From Amphibiibacter pelophylacis (GTDB lineage: Bacteria; Pseudomonadota; Gammaproteobacteria; Burkholderiales; Burkholderiaceae_C): 64,000 bases of DNA. The position numbers were made by a program, and so were the translations under genes. The notes below the pieces were generated by a model, which had not been told where the DNA came from, made no database searches, and saw only the letters and a program-made list of their open reading frames with translations. Positions 18,944-28,765 of this stretch are shown in pieces (position 1 is the stretch's first letter; each line of letters opens with the position of its first letter). The stretch is taken from positions 163,762-227,761 of the forward strand of contig NZ_JAWDIE010000003.1 in assembly GCF_037688875.1 (NCBI RefSeq), written 5' to 3'.

Positions 18944-20083
18944 TCAGTCGCGCAGCAGGACAGCGTCGGTGGTGTCCCACCAGTAAAAGACCTCGTCCTC
19001 CCAGGTCAGATCCAGCAGCTCGTGGCGCGAGCCGTTGGGCTCGGTCACCTTGATGCGCTGGCCCTGGGGCGTGGCCACGATGTAGGTGTTGTAGGAACCG
19101 AAGTAGGCGATTTCCTTCACCTTGCCGGCGAAGACGTTGGGCGTATCGCCTGCGGGCCGGGTGCGCGAGATGCTGATTTTCTCGGGCCGCACGGCCACCG
19201 CCACGGGCATGCCCAGAGCGCCGCTGACGGCGTGGCCAACGTGGATCTCGCCGATCGGCGTCGAGGCGGCGCAGCGGTCGACCTCGTCCACGCTCAGCTT
19301 GCCCTCAAACAGGTTGACGTTGCCGATGAAGTCCGCCACAAAGCGGTTGGCCGGGTACTCGTAGACCTGCTGCGGCGAACCGACCTGCTGCACACGGCCT
19401 TTGCTCATCACGGCGATGCGTCCGGCCATGGTCATGGCCTCTTCCTGGTCGTGGGTGACCATGACGCAGGTCACGCCGACCTGTTCGATGATGTTGACCA
19501 GCTCGAACTGCGTCTGCTCGCGCAGCTTTTTGTCCAGCGCGCCCAGCGGTTCGTCCAGCAAAAGCAGCTTGGGGCGCTTGGCCAGGCTGCGCGCCAGCGC
19601 CACGCGCTGCTGCTGCCCGCCCGACAGCTGGTGCGGCTTGCGTTTGGCGTAAGGCGTGAGCTGGACCAGCGCCAGCATCTCGTCGGTGCGCTTTTTGACC
19701 TCGGTGCGCGGCAGGCCTTCGCGGCGCAGGCCAAAAGCCACGTTGTCCCACAGGCTCAGGTGCGGGAAGAGCGCGTAGCTCTGGAACATCATGTTCACCG
19801 GACGCTCGTAGGGCGGCATATTGGCCACGTCCTGCCCGCCCAGGCGGATGGTGCCCGAGGTGGGCGTCTCGAAGCCCGCCAGCATGCGCAAAAGCGTCGA
19901 TTTGCCGCAGCCCGAGCTGCCCAGCAGGGCGAAAATTTCGCCCTTGCGGATGGACAGCGAAACCTCGTCCACCGCCAGCGCGTCGTCAAAGCGCTTGACC
20001 AGCTTGTCGGTGACCAGGTAGCCGTCGCTGGCGTCCGGCACCGTGGAGGAGGCAGTTGCCGCAGGAGCGGTGGCGGGAGACAT
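18944..20083 (-). CDS. potG: Putrescine ABC transporter ATP-binding protein PotG
   Basis: ATPase subunit of the importer, 379 residues. Walker A is GSSGCGKST near residue 55, the ABC signature LSGGQQQRVALAR near 154 and Walker B KLLLLDEPLGALD near 175. The C-terminal third is the TOBE-type regulatory domain found in the PotA/PotG group. An N-terminal extension of about 25 residues precedes the conserved domain. It lies between potF and potH, with gaps of 93 and 13 bases. Confidence 0.94.
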   Translation of the reverse strand: MSPATAPAATASSTVPDASDGYLVTDKLVKRFDDALAVDEVSLSIRKGEIFALLGSSGCGKSTLLRMLAGFETPTSGTIRLGGQDVANMPPYERPVNMMFQSYALFPHLSLWDNVAFGLRREGLPRTEVKKRTDEMLALVQLTPYAKRKPHQLSGGQQQRVALARSLAKRPKLLLLDEPLGALDKKLREQTQFELVNIIEQVGVTCVMVTHDQEEAMTMAGRIAVMSKGRVQQVGSPQQVYEYPANRFVADFIGNVNLFEGKLSVDEVDRCAASTPIGEIHVGHAVSGALGMPVAVAVRPEKISISRTRPAGDTPNVFAGKVKEIAYFGSYNTYIVATPQGQRIKVTEPNGSRHELLDLTWEDEVFYWWDTTDAVLLRD

Positions 20084-20176
20084 CGGCTTTCCTTCACTGA
20101 AACGGCGGCCGCTCCTCAGGGAGCCGGCCGCCTGTCATCGCGGGTCATCGGGCGTCGGGCGTCGGTCAGACGGCCT

Positions 20177-21382
20177 TCAGCTGCCCTTTTTGAAGTCGGT
20201 GTAGACGCTGGACATGGCCGCACGCGCCTCGTTGGTGAAGCTGCTGGGCGGAATCAGCTTGGCCATGTAAGCCGGATCCACAAAAATCGTCTTGTTGTTG
20301 GCGATCTCGGGGTTGATCTTGTCCATCGCAGCCTTGTTGCCCGTGGGGTAGCCCATGGTGTTGGCCATGGCGGCGGCGTTTTCCGGGCGCAGGTAGTAGT
20401 TGATGAAGGCCATGGCGTTGGCCGGATGCTTGGCGCCCTTGGCAATGGCCATGGTGTCAAAGAAGCTCAGGGCGCCCTTGCTGGGCAGCAGCGCTTCGAT
20501 GGTGTCCTTGCCGCCGTTGTCCTTGACGCGGGCCGCCGCCTGGTTGATGTCGCCCGACCAGCCGATCACGGCGCAGGCTTTGCCGCTGGCGATGTCGTCG
20601 ATCATGGTGGCGCTGAAAATGCGGATGTCCTTGCGCACCTTGGACAGCATTTCGCCCGCCGCCTTGTAGTCGGCCGGGTCGTTGGAGTAAGCGTCCTTGC
20701 CGATGTAGTTCAGCGCCGCGGGAATGATCTCGGTGGGCGAATCCAGATAGGCGATGCCGCAGGATTTCAGCTTGCTGGTGTACTCGGGCTTGAAGACCAG
20801 ATCCCAAGCGTTCTCGGGCATGGGCATGCCAGCCAGCGCCTTTTCAACTTTTTCCTTGTTGATGCCTACCGTGGTGAAGCCCCAGGCCCAAGGCACCAGG
20901 TATTTGTTGCCTGGATCGGCTTTGGTCAGCAGGGACATGATGCCCGGATCCAGGTTGGCCAGATTGGGAATCTGCGCCTTGTCCAGCGGCTCCAGCAGGC
21001 CGCCTTCGATCTGGGGTTTGGCGAACACGCTGCCCGGCACCACGATGTCATAACCGGTATTGCCCGCAACCAGTTTGGCGTGCAGGGCCTCGTTGGTTTC
21101 AAAGGTGTCGTAATTGACCTTGATGCCGGTTTCTTTCTCGAAGCCTTCGATCAGGCCATCGGGCACGTAATCGGGCCAGTTGTAAATGTTGAGCACCTTC
21201 TCTTCGGTATTGGCCGCCATGGCTGGTGCAGCCGCCGGTGTACTGGAGGCCTGCGCTGCGGCCGGGGCCGGGCTGGCGGTGGCCGGAGTGGCTTCGGCCA
21301 CGGGCGCGGCGGGGGCTTCGGCTTTGCCGCAGGCGCTCAGGACCAGGGCGGAAACGGCCAGGGCAAGAAGGGTTTTTGTCAT
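20177..21382 (-). CDS. potF: Putrescine-binding periplasmic lipoprotein PotF
   Basis: Solute-binding subunit of the polyamine importer. A lipoprotein signal peptide is visible, with lipobox LSAC and Cys18 as the lipidated residue, so the protein is membrane-tethered. An Ala/Pro-rich linker to about residue 57 follows. The binding domain starts with VLNIYNWPDYVPDGLIEGFE, the hallmark of PotD/PotF. E. coli PotF is a free periplasmic protein, so the lipid anchor and linker differ. It is the first gene of the transporter part, about 150 bases after the thioesterase gene. Confidence 0.94.
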   Translation of the reverse strand: MTKTLLALAVSALVLSACGKAEAPAAPVAEATPATASPAPAAAQASSTPAAAPAMAANTEEKVLNIYNWPDYVPDGLIEGFEKETGIKVNYDTFETNEALHAKLVAGNTGYDIVVPGSVFAKPQIEGGLLEPLDKAQIPNLANLDPGIMSLLTKADPGNKYLVPWAWGFTTVGINKEKVEKALAGMPMPENAWDLVFKPEYTSKLKSCGIAYLDSPTEIIPAALNYIGKDAYSNDPADYKAAGEMLSKVRKDIRIFSATMIDDIASGKACAVIGWSGDINQAAARVKDNGGKDTIEALLPSKGALSFFDTMAIAKGAKHPANAMAFINYYLRPENAAAMANTMGYPTGNKAAMDKINPEIANNKTIFVDPAYMAKLIPPSSFTNEARAAMSSVYTDFKKGS

Positions 21383-21529
21383 GACGGCAAGGCTCCTGAG
21401 GGTCGAAGTCTGAAAAAGAAAGGAAAAAACCAGGCACAGGGCATGAAAAAAACACCCCTGTGGCCTATTTTAAGCAGAAGCGCCCTGATATTTCGGGGCA
21501 CCGCGGCTTCGGCGAACCACCGGGGCCGC

Positions 21530-21988
21530 TCAGCCCGGCGGCACGGTCACATGGACCACGGTGGCCTGCATCAGCGCCACCACCTTCATGGGCGACTGCG
21601 CCGTCGCCTCATCCAGCGCAACGGCGCAGGCCAGCACCTCGCCCGAGCACACGGTCAGGCGCTGGCCCGCGTGCTGCACGCGGCCGATGGCGACAAAGTG
21701 CGCGCCGATGGCCGGGCGGACCAGGTTGATCTTGAACTCGGCGGTGACGACCTCGCAGCCGGCCGGCGCCCGCGTCAGCGCGGCGTAGCCGCAGGCGCTG
21801 TCCAGCACGCTGCTGATGGCGCCCGCGTGGACAAAACCCTGCTGCTGCGACAGGTGCGCCGCCCAGGGCAGAACGATGCGCACCTCGCCCTCGCGCACCG
21901 ACTGCAGGCGCGCGCCCAGCGTCGTCATCAGACTCTGGGCGGAAAAGCTGTCGGCGATGCGCTGGTGCAGGACCGGGTCCGGGCTCAC
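21530..21988 (-). CDS. PaaI-type hotdog thioesterase
   Basis: Small hotdog-fold acyl-CoA thioesterase, 152 residues. The core GFVHAGAISSVLDSACGYAAL (in part; residues about 53-72) holds the His-Ala-Gly motif and the catalytic acidic position of this family. The GTG at 21988 overlaps the aminotransferase stop by 4 bases (GTGA), which decides the start; a longer open frame upstream has no family similarity. Its place inside the polyamine operon suggests it handles a CoA ester formed there, or that it is only a passenger; the sequence does not say which. Confidence 0.85.
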   Translation of the reverse strand: MSPDPVLHQRIADSFSAQSLMTTLGARLQSVREGEVRIVLPWAAHLSQQQGFVHAGAISSVLDSACGYAALTRAPAGCEVVTAEFKINLVRPAIGAHFVAIGRVQHAGQRLTVCSGEVLACAVALDEATAQSPMKVVALMQATVVHVTVPPG

Positions 21989-23382
21989 AGCCAGCCCCGG
22001 GCGCGCACGTCGGCCAGGGTCAGATCGAGCGCGTGGCGGATCAGGCGCAGCAGCTCGTCGATGTCGCTGCGCGTCATGACCAGCGGCGGCGCGATGATCA
22101 TGCGGTCGCCCACCGCGCGCATGATCACGCCATTGTTGAAGCAGTGGCCCCGGCACAGCATGCCCACGCCCAAAGCTGAATCAAACAGGGTGTTGCTGGC
22201 GCGGTCGCGCACCAGCTGCAGCCCGGCGACCATGCCGCAGCTTTCGGCCAGACCCACCAGCGGGTGGTCGGCCAGCGCGGCAAAGCCCTGGGCCAGCCAG
22301 GGGCCGGTGTCACTGCGCACGCGCTCGACCAGGCCTTCGGCCTGCATGATGTCCAGCGTGGTCAGCGCCGCCTGGCAGGCCACCGGGTGGCCGCTGTAGG
22401 TGTAGCCGTGGTTGAACTCGCCGCCCTGCTCCACCAGCACCTTGGCCACGCGCGAACCCACCATCACGCCGCCCAGCGGCACGTAGCCGCTGGTCACGCC
22501 CTTGGCAAAGGTCACCAGATCGGGGCGGTAGCCAAACTTTTCGTAGGCGAACCAGTGGCCCAGTCGCCCAAAAGCGCAGATCACCTCGTCAGAAATCAGC
22601 AAAATGCCGTATTTGTCGACAATGCGCTGGATCTCCGGCCAGTAGCTGTCGGGCGGAATGATGACCCCGCCCGCGCCCTGCACCGGCTCGGCGATGAAGG
22701 CGGCGACGGTGTCCGGACCCAGCTCCAGAATTTTCTCTTCCAGCGCCCGGGCGGCACGCAGGCCGAAATCGTCGCGACTCTCGCCGGGGTGGGCGTGCTC
22801 GAAAGCGAAGGGCTGCATGATGTGCGCCACACCCGGAATCGGCAGATCGCCCTGGCTGTGCATGCCCGACATGCCGGACAGCGAGGCCCCGCCGATGGTC
22901 GAGCCGTGGTAGCCGTTCCAGCGCGAGATCAGCGTCTTGCGCTGCGGCTGGCCCATCAGGTCCCAGTAGCGGCGCACCAGGCGGATGTTGGTGTCGTTGC
23001 TCTCGCTGCCGCTGCTGCTGAAAAAGACGTGGTCAAAGCGCGTCTCGCCCGCCGCCGGGGCGAGGGTGGCCAGACGGGTGGCCAGTTCGACCGCGCGCGG
23101 GTGCGTGGTCTGGAAGAAGCTGTTGTAGTAAGGCAGCTCCAGCATCTGGCGGTGGACGGCGTCGGCGATCTCGCGGCGGCCGTAGCCCAGGTTGACACAC
23201 CACAGGCCGCTCATGCCGTCCAGAATCTTGCGGCCTTCGCCGTCAAACACATAGATGCCTTCAGCGTGCGTGATCACGCGCGCCCCGATGGCTGCCAGCT
23301 CCCGGCTGTCGGTGAAGGGGTGCAGGTAGTGCGCGGCGTCCTGCCCGCGCAGGCGTTCCAGGGTGGCGGTATCCAGACTCAT
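21985..23382 (-). CDS. Class III aminotransferase, putrescine/polyamine-pyruvate type
   Basis: PLP-dependent omega-aminotransferase, 465 residues. The PLP lysine is in TFAKGVTSGYVPLGG near residue 295, and DEVICAFGRLG near 262 holds the PLP-contacting aspartate. The N-terminal segment DGMSGLWCVNLGYGR is typical of SpuC/putrescine-pyruvate transaminases. Position between a glutamylpolyamine-synthetase-like gene and potFGHI supports putrescine or its relatives as amino donor. The exact substrate (putrescine, cadaverine, beta-alanine) is inference. Confidence 0.87.
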   Translation of the reverse strand: MSLDTATLERLRGQDAAHYLHPFTDSRELAAIGARVITHAEGIYVFDGEGRKILDGMSGLWCVNLGYGRREIADAVHRQMLELPYYNSFFQTTHPRAVELATRLATLAPAAGETRFDHVFFSSSGSESNDTNIRLVRRYWDLMGQPQRKTLISRWNGYHGSTIGGASLSGMSGMHSQGDLPIPGVAHIMQPFAFEHAHPGESRDDFGLRAARALEEKILELGPDTVAAFIAEPVQGAGGVIIPPDSYWPEIQRIVDKYGILLISDEVICAFGRLGHWFAYEKFGYRPDLVTFAKGVTSGYVPLGGVMVGSRVAKVLVEQGGEFNHGYTYSGHPVACQAALTTLDIMQAEGLVERVRSDTGPWLAQGFAALADHPLVGLAESCGMVAGLQLVRDRASNTLFDSALGVGMLCRGHCFNNGVIMRAVGDRMIIAPPLVMTRSDIDELLRLIRHALDLTLADVRARGWL

Positions 23383-23404
23383 GGCGTCTCCTTAGTGATC
23401 GGGT

Positions 23405-24775
23405 TCAGACGTGCAGCAGCAGGTGTTCACGCTCCCAGGGGGAGATGACTTTCATGAACTCTTCAAACTCCACTTCCTTGATCTCGGCGTAAACGGTGAT
23501 GAACTCGTGGCCCAGCACCTCGCTGAGGTCTTCGTCGCGGCGCAGCCAGTCCAGCGCTTCGCCCAGCGAACGCGGCAGCGCGTAGGGCGACAGGTAGGCG
23601 TCGCCCTTCATTTCCGGCTTGGGCGCGATGCGCTTTTTCATGCCGATGTAGCCGCAGGCCAGCGTCATGGCCAACGCCACATAGGGGTTGGCGTCGGCGC
23701 CGATGACGCGGTTTTCAACCCGCCGCGCCTGCGGCTGGGCAATGGGCGAGCGGATGCCCACGGTGCGGTTGTCGTGGCCCCACTCGATGTTGATGGGCGC
23801 GGCCGTAGAGCGCGCCAGGCGCCGGTAGCTGTTGACGTATGGCGCCACCAGCGCCATCGCCGCCGGCACGTAGCGCTGCAGGCCGCCGATGTAGTGGTAG
23901 AAGGCGTCCGAAGCGCTGCCGTCGGCCTTCGAGAACAGGTTGTCGCCGCTGGCCTCGTCCACGATGCTCTGGTGGATGTGCATGGCGCTGCCGGGTTCGC
24001 CCGCAATGGGCTTGGCCATGAAGGTGGCGTACATGTCGTGGCGCAGCGCGGCCTCGCGCACCGTGCGCTTGAACAGGAAGACCTCGTCCGCCAGGCCCAG
24101 CGGCGAGGCGTGGAAGAAGTTGATCTCCATCTGCCCGGCGCCGATCTCGTGGATCAGGGTGTCGACGTTCAGCTCCATGCGGTCGCAGTAATCGTAGATG
24201 TCTTCGAAGAGCGGATCGAATTCGTTGACCGCGTCGATGCTGTAGGCCTGGCGCGAGGTTTCGGCGCGGCCGCTGCGGCCAATCGGTGGGCGCAGCGGGG
24301 TGTTGGGGTCGGTGTTGCGGGCGACGAGGTAGAACTCGAGTTCCGGCGCCACGACCGGCTTCCAGCCCTCGGCGGCGTACAGGTCGCAGACCCGGCGCAG
24401 CACCGAGCGCGGGGCAAAAGGCACCAGCAGGCCGTTCTTGTCGTAGCAGTCGTGGATGACCTGCGCCGTCGGGTCCGCCGCCCAGGGCACCAGACGCACC
24501 GTGGCCGGATCGGGGCGCAGGTGCATGTCGCGGTCGACCGCGCTGATGATGTCGTAATAGGCACCGTGCTCGGGCAGCTCGCCCGTGACGCTCATGCCGA
24601 CCACCACTTCGGGCAGGCGCATGCCACGGTCTTCAGTGAACTTGATGCGCGGCAGGATCTTGCCCCGGGCCACGCCGGTCAGGTCAGGCACCAGACATTC
24701 GATTTCGGTGATGCGGTGGCGGTCCAGCCACTGTTCCAGCTCGTTGAAATGGGTGGGATGGGGGCTGCTATCCAT
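23405..24775 (-). CDS. Glutamine-synthetase-like gamma-glutamylpolyamine synthetase
   Basis: Type III glutamine synthetase fold, 456 residues from the ATG at 24775. It contains the N-terminal beta-grasp segment (CLVPDLTGVARGKILP), the ATP/metal-binding EIGAGQMEINF near residue 205 and GSAMHIHQS near 262, and ends in WEREHLLLHV. PuuA proteins ligate glutamate to putrescine, the first step of one putrescine breakdown route. It heads the operon with the aminotransferase, thioesterase and transporter. Homologues also act on ethanolamine, spermine or aniline, so PuuA is the best but not the only reading. Confidence 0.85.
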   Translation of the reverse strand: MDSSPHPTHFNELEQWLDRHRITEIECLVPDLTGVARGKILPRIKFTEDRGMRLPEVVVGMSVTGELPEHGAYYDIISAVDRDMHLRPDPATVRLVPWAADPTAQVIHDCYDKNGLLVPFAPRSVLRRVCDLYAAEGWKPVVAPELEFYLVARNTDPNTPLRPPIGRSGRAETSRQAYSIDAVNEFDPLFEDIYDYCDRMELNVDTLIHEIGAGQMEINFFHASPLGLADEVFLFKRTVREAALRHDMYATFMAKPIAGEPGSAMHIHQSIVDEASGDNLFSKADGSASDAFYHYIGGLQRYVPAAMALVAPYVNSYRRLARSTAAPINIEWGHDNRTVGIRSPIAQPQARRVENRVIGADANPYVALAMTLACGYIGMKKRIAPKPEMKGDAYLSPYALPRSLGEALDWLRRDEDLSEVLGHEFITVYAEIKEVEFEEFMKVISPWEREHLLLHV

Positions 24776-24900
24776 GGGGTCTCCGCGCTGGCCCCCGCGT
24801 CTGAGGGGGCCTCTAGGTTCAAAGGATGATACACGAGGGCCCTGCGGGGCCCGGCCGCCGTGGGGTACCATAGCGCCGCCTCGACCGGAGACACAGCACG

Positions 24901-25683
24901 ATGCGCCCCGACCTGCCCAAACCCCTGACTGCCGCCCTGCCCGCCCGCCTGCTGATTGCGCTGGCCGGGGCCTGCGCCCCGCTGGCCAGTGCGGTTGCGG
25001 CCGACGCTGCGGCGGTGCCTGCCCCGGCATCGAGCCCCTCGGATGCGGGGACAACAACGGCACCACCGGCTGCAGCTGCTGCGCCTGCAGCGGCTGTGCC
25101 TTACACCGTGCCCAGCGTCGCCACGCCGCCTGCGGGGATTGTTGGCGAGCCTTTGCCTGCCGCCCCTGCGTCAGCCCCTGGCGCGTCGCCCTCGCCAGCC
25201 CCGGTCACCCCGGCGCCAGCCGCCCCGGTGTGGACGCCGCCCACCGCCAGCATCGGCCCGGTGCGCGTCACCTACTGGGGCATTCACGCCTACGACATCA
25301 CGCTGTGGAAACGCGCCAGCTTCGATCTGGCCCATTACGAGCAGCACGACCTGATCCTGCAGCTGGCCTTTGCGCGGGATTTTCTGTCCGCTGATCTGGC
25401 GCGGCGCGCTTCGGCCAAAATGGCCGACCTGGCCCGCTGGGGCAGCGCCACGCGCGAACAGTGGCGCCAGACCCTGGCCAGCCTGATCCCGGACATCAAA
25501 CGCGGCGACATTCTCAGCATCGAGCATCGCGCTGACCAGGGCGTGCAGCTGCGCCTGAACAACCGCCCGCTGGGCAGCATCAATGATCCGGCCTTCGCCC
25601 GCGCCTATCTGGGGCTGTGGCTGTCGTCCGACCCCGCCGACGGGGCGCTGCGCCGCGCCGTGATGCGCCCGCCCGCCTCCTGA
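24901..25683 (+). CDS. Exported chalcone-isomerase-like protein
   Basis: An N-terminal signal peptide ends near residue 36 (LASAVAADA). About 75 residues of Ala/Pro/Ser-rich linker follow, and then a domain (residues about 115-250) with VTYWGIHAYDITLWK and LAFARDFLSADLARRA. This matches the bacterial chalcone-isomerase-like family, whose members are periplasmic and of unknown function; true chalcone isomerase activity is not expected. It diverges from the polyamine operon and lies 17 bases before pqiA, so it may share the pqiABC transcript. Confidence 0.8.
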   Translation: MRPDLPKPLTAALPARLLIALAGACAPLASAVAADAAAVPAPASSPSDAGTTTAPPAAAAAPAAAVPYTVPSVATPPAGIVGEPLPAAPASAPGASPSPAPVTPAPAAPVWTPPTASIGPVRVTYWGIHAYDITLWKRASFDLAHYEQHDLILQLAFARDFLSADLARRASAKMADLARWGSATREQWRQTLASLIPDIKRGDILSIEHRADQGVQLRLNNRPLGSINDPAFARAYLGLWLSSDPADGALRRAVMRPPAS

Positions 25684-25700
25684 GACACGGCACCTCGCCG

Positions 25701-27029
25701 ATGGCCGCCCTCCCACTGGCCGACACCGCACTGGCCTGCCCGCACTGCCACCACCGCGTCGCGGCCCCGCCGCAGGGCTCGCAGGCCCGCACGCGCTGGC
25801 TGTGCCCGCGCTGCGGCGGCGCGCTGGGCCAGGCGCTGGACGCCAGCCAGCGCCTGGCGCTGGGCGTCTGGGCGGGCTGCACGCTGGTGCTGCTGGCACT
25901 GGCGCAAGGCCTGCCTTTTCTGAGCCTGACGGTGCTGGGCGAGACCAACACCGTCAGCGTCGCCGGGATGGCCGTCCACCTGCTGGAGGGCGATTACCCG
26001 GTGCTCGGGCTGATTTACGTGCTTTTTGTCGAGGCCCTGCCCCTGCTGCTGTCGGCGCTGGCGCTGGCCTGGCTGGCGCTGCTGCCGCGCACGAACACGA
26101 CCAGCGCACCGTCCTGGCGCCAGACGGCGCTGGTGCTGGTGACGCACTGGCTGGTGCGCCTGCGGCCGTGGTGCATGAACGACATCTTCATCGTCAGCGT
26201 GCTGGTGGCGCTGGTGAAAGTCGTCAGCTACGGCCAGGTGGGCTTTGGCGGCGGCTTTGTGCTGGTGGCGCTGGCCGCCATGGCCACGCTGCCGCTGCAG
26301 CTGCGCATTGCGCCCGCCCGGCTGTGGCCGCTGGTGGCGCAGGTGCCCGAGCCCCCCAGCAGCGGACCCGGCAGCCCCGGCCCGGCCTTCGCCTGTCGCG
26401 ACTGCCACGCCTGGCTGCCCGCAGGCAGCCGCCGCTGCCCGCGCTGTCACAGCCGCCCGCAGCGGCCGCGCGCGCCGCACGCCGCGCTGGCCCTGCTGCT
26501 GACCAGCGCCCTGCTTTATGTGCCCGCCAACGCGCTGACCATGATGTCGGCCACGCTGGCGGGCAACAGCAAGGACACCAACATCATGGAAGGCGTGGCC
26601 GTGCTGTGGGGCACGGGATCGGCGCCCATCGCCCTCATCGTGTTCGTGGCCAGCATCGTCATTCCCATCGCCAAAATGCTGGCGCTGCTGTGGCTGTGCG
26701 TGCAGCTGTGGCCCGAGCGCGTGCCGCGCGATGCGCAGCGCGCCCACCGCGTCCACCAGCTGCACCGCTGGGTGGAGTGGATCGGGCGCTGGTCCATGAT
26801 GGATGTGTTTGTCGTCATCACCCTGTCCGCGCTGGTGGACCGGGGCGCGCTGATGGCCGTCTCGCCCGGATGGGGCAGCCTGTGGTTCGCCGCCGTGGTC
26901 TGGCTGACCATGTGGAGCGCCCTGCTGCTGCAGCCGCACAGCCTGTGGCAGCGCCTGCCCAAAACACCTGATCCTGCGGCCGCCCCGTCCGTCCGCCCCC
27001 CTTCTTCTGCTGCGAGTGCCCCGTCATGA
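25701..27029 (+). CDS. pqiA: Paraquat-inducible protein A (PqiA/LetA family)
   Basis: Inner-membrane partner of an MCE-domain lipid shuttle. It has two tandem PqiA domains, each starting with a zinc-ribbon: CPHCHH plus CPRCGG in the first 40 residues, and CRDCHAW plus CPRCHS near residues 235-255. Each is followed by four membrane helices. The ATG at 25701 is chosen as the first start in the conserved domain (442 residues). Its stop overlaps pqiB by 4 bases. Confidence 0.92.
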   Translation: MAALPLADTALACPHCHHRVAAPPQGSQARTRWLCPRCGGALGQALDASQRLALGVWAGCTLVLLALAQGLPFLSLTVLGETNTVSVAGMAVHLLEGDYPVLGLIYVLFVEALPLLLSALALAWLALLPRTNTTSAPSWRQTALVLVTHWLVRLRPWCMNDIFIVSVLVALVKVVSYGQVGFGGGFVLVALAAMATLPLQLRIAPARLWPLVAQVPEPPSSGPGSPGPAFACRDCHAWLPAGSRRCPRCHSRPQRPRAPHAALALLLTSALLYVPANALTMMSATLAGNSKDTNIMEGVAVLWGTGSAPIALIVFVASIVIPIAKMLALLWLCVQLWPERVPRDAQRAHRVHQLHRWVEWIGRWSMMDVFVVITLSALVDRGALMAVSPGWGSLWFAAVVWLTMWSALLLQPHSLWQRLPKTPDPAAAPSVRPPSSAASAPS

Positions 27030-28765
27030 GCGATTCCCGCCCGCCCGAGGCCCAGACCTCCGATCTGTCCAGCGCGCCCGACACGCCGGTCGCAGCGCCG
27101 CGCCGTCTGTCGTCGATCTGGCTGATTCCGCTGCTGACCCTGCTGGTCGGCGGCTGGTTCCTGTTCCAGCAGTACCGCCAGACCGGCCCGCTGCTGACCC
27201 TGACCGCCGAGAGCGCCGAAGGCCTGCAGGCCGGCAAAACCGTCATCCGCAACCGCGACGTGACGGTGGGCACGGTGGAATCGGTGCAGCTGAGTCCCGA
27301 TCTGGATCAGGTCATCATCCAGGCGCGGCTGCAGCCCGGCATGGACAAGCTGCTGGGCGCCGACAGCGTGTTCTGGGTGGTCAAGCCGCAGATCGGGCGC
27401 GAGGGCATTTCGGGCCTGGGCACGCTGCTGTCGGGCGCCTACATTGGCGTGCAGCAGGGCCGATCCAGCAAGACCCAGACGCGCTTTGCGCTGCAGAGCA
27501 CCCCACCGCGCGCCAGCGTGGACGCCCCCGGCCTGCGCCTGGATCTGACCAGCGCCACCGCCACCGGTCTGAACGCGGGCGATCCCGTGCTGTTCCGGGG
27601 CTTTCGCGTGGGCACCGTGGAAGCGCGCGAGTTCGACGCCCGCGCCAAACTGCTGCACTACCAGATCTTCGTGCAATCGCCCTACGAGCCGCTGGTGACG
27701 GCCAACACGCGCTTCTGGCTGGACAGCGGCGTGGCTTTTGACATGTCCTCGCAGGGCATGCGCCTGGAAATGGGATCGCTGCAGACGCTGGCCACCGGCG
27801 GTGTCAGCTTTGACGTGCCCACGGGCTGGGGCCCGGGCGCACCTGCCGCCTCGGGCGCGGCCTACGCGCTCTACCCCAACCGGGGCGCGACCGACAACGG
27901 CATGTACACCGACCAGCACGATTTCGTGCTCTTCTTCAACCAGACCATCCGCGGCCTGCAGGCCGGGGCGCCGGTCGAGTTCCGGGGCATACGCCTGGGC
28001 ACCGTGGCGCAGGCACCGTTGTTTGTGCCGCCGCTGCAGGTCGGCCGCAGCACGGCCGCCAATTACCGCATCCCGGTACTGGTCCGCATCGAGCCCCAGC
28101 GCCTGCGCCAGACGCTGGAAGGCCAGCCCGCGCTCGACGTGCTGGACGCCCTGCGCAACGCCAGCCGCCTGGGCGTGCGCGCCTCGCTCAAGCCGGGCAA
28201 CCTGCTCACGGGCAACGTTTACGTCGACATCGATTTCATGAACCGGCCCCAGCCCTGGACCGGGCCGACCACCTTCAACGGCCTGCCCGTGCTGCCCACG
28301 CAGTCCGGCGGACTGGTCGAGCTTCAGCAGAAGGCGACCGACCTGCTGGACAAGCTCAACGCCCTGCCCGTCGAGCCCGTGCTGCGCGAGCTGCAGTCCA
28401 CGCTGGCCGACAGCCGCAAGACGCTGGATCAGGCCAGCGGCAGCCTGCGCTCGGCCACCGCGCTGATGGCCTCGGTCAACGAGATCAGCCGCAGCCCCGC
28501 CGTGCGCGAACTGCCCCAGGACGTGCGCAACACGCTGGGCGAACTCAACCGCACCCTGGCCACGCTGCAGCCCGGCGGCCAGACGCAAGTCCAGCTCACC
28601 GCCAGCCTGCAGCAGCTGGAACGCAGCCTGCGCCAGCTCCAGCCCCTGCTGTCCACGCTGGGCCAAAAGAGCAACGCCCTGATCCTGCCCCCACGCGCCA
28701 CGCCCGACCCCGTACCGCTGGCTCCACCGGTCAGCTCTACCCCGCCCAGCAAGGACACGCCATGA
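27026..28765 (+). CDS. pqiB: MCE-domain lipid transport protein PqiB
   Basis: PqiB spans the periplasm as a stack of MCE rings and moves lipids between membranes. The 579-residue protein has one N-terminal membrane helix (SIWLIPLLTLLVGGWFLF), three MCE domains at roughly residues 50-140, 165-275 and 295-395, and a long helical C-terminal needle. Three MCE domains fit PqiB (LetB has seven). It overlaps pqiA and pqiC by 4 bases each. Confidence 0.94.
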   Translation: MSDSRPPEAQTSDLSSAPDTPVAAPRRLSSIWLIPLLTLLVGGWFLFQQYRQTGPLLTLTAESAEGLQAGKTVIRNRDVTVGTVESVQLSPDLDQVIIQARLQPGMDKLLGADSVFWVVKPQIGREGISGLGTLLSGAYIGVQQGRSSKTQTRFALQSTPPRASVDAPGLRLDLTSATATGLNAGDPVLFRGFRVGTVEAREFDARAKLLHYQIFVQSPYEPLVTANTRFWLDSGVAFDMSSQGMRLEMGSLQTLATGGVSFDVPTGWGPGAPAASGAAYALYPNRGATDNGMYTDQHDFVLFFNQTIRGLQAGAPVEFRGIRLGTVAQAPLFVPPLQVGRSTAANYRIPVLVRIEPQRLRQTLEGQPALDVLDALRNASRLGVRASLKPGNLLTGNVYVDIDFMNRPQPWTGPTTFNGLPVLPTQSGGLVELQQKATDLLDKLNALPVEPVLRELQSTLADSRKTLDQASGSLRSATALMASVNEISRSPAVRELPQDVRNTLGELNRTLATLQPGGQTQVQLTASLQQLERSLRQLQPLLSTLGQKSNALILPPRATPDPVPLAPPVSSTPPSKDTP

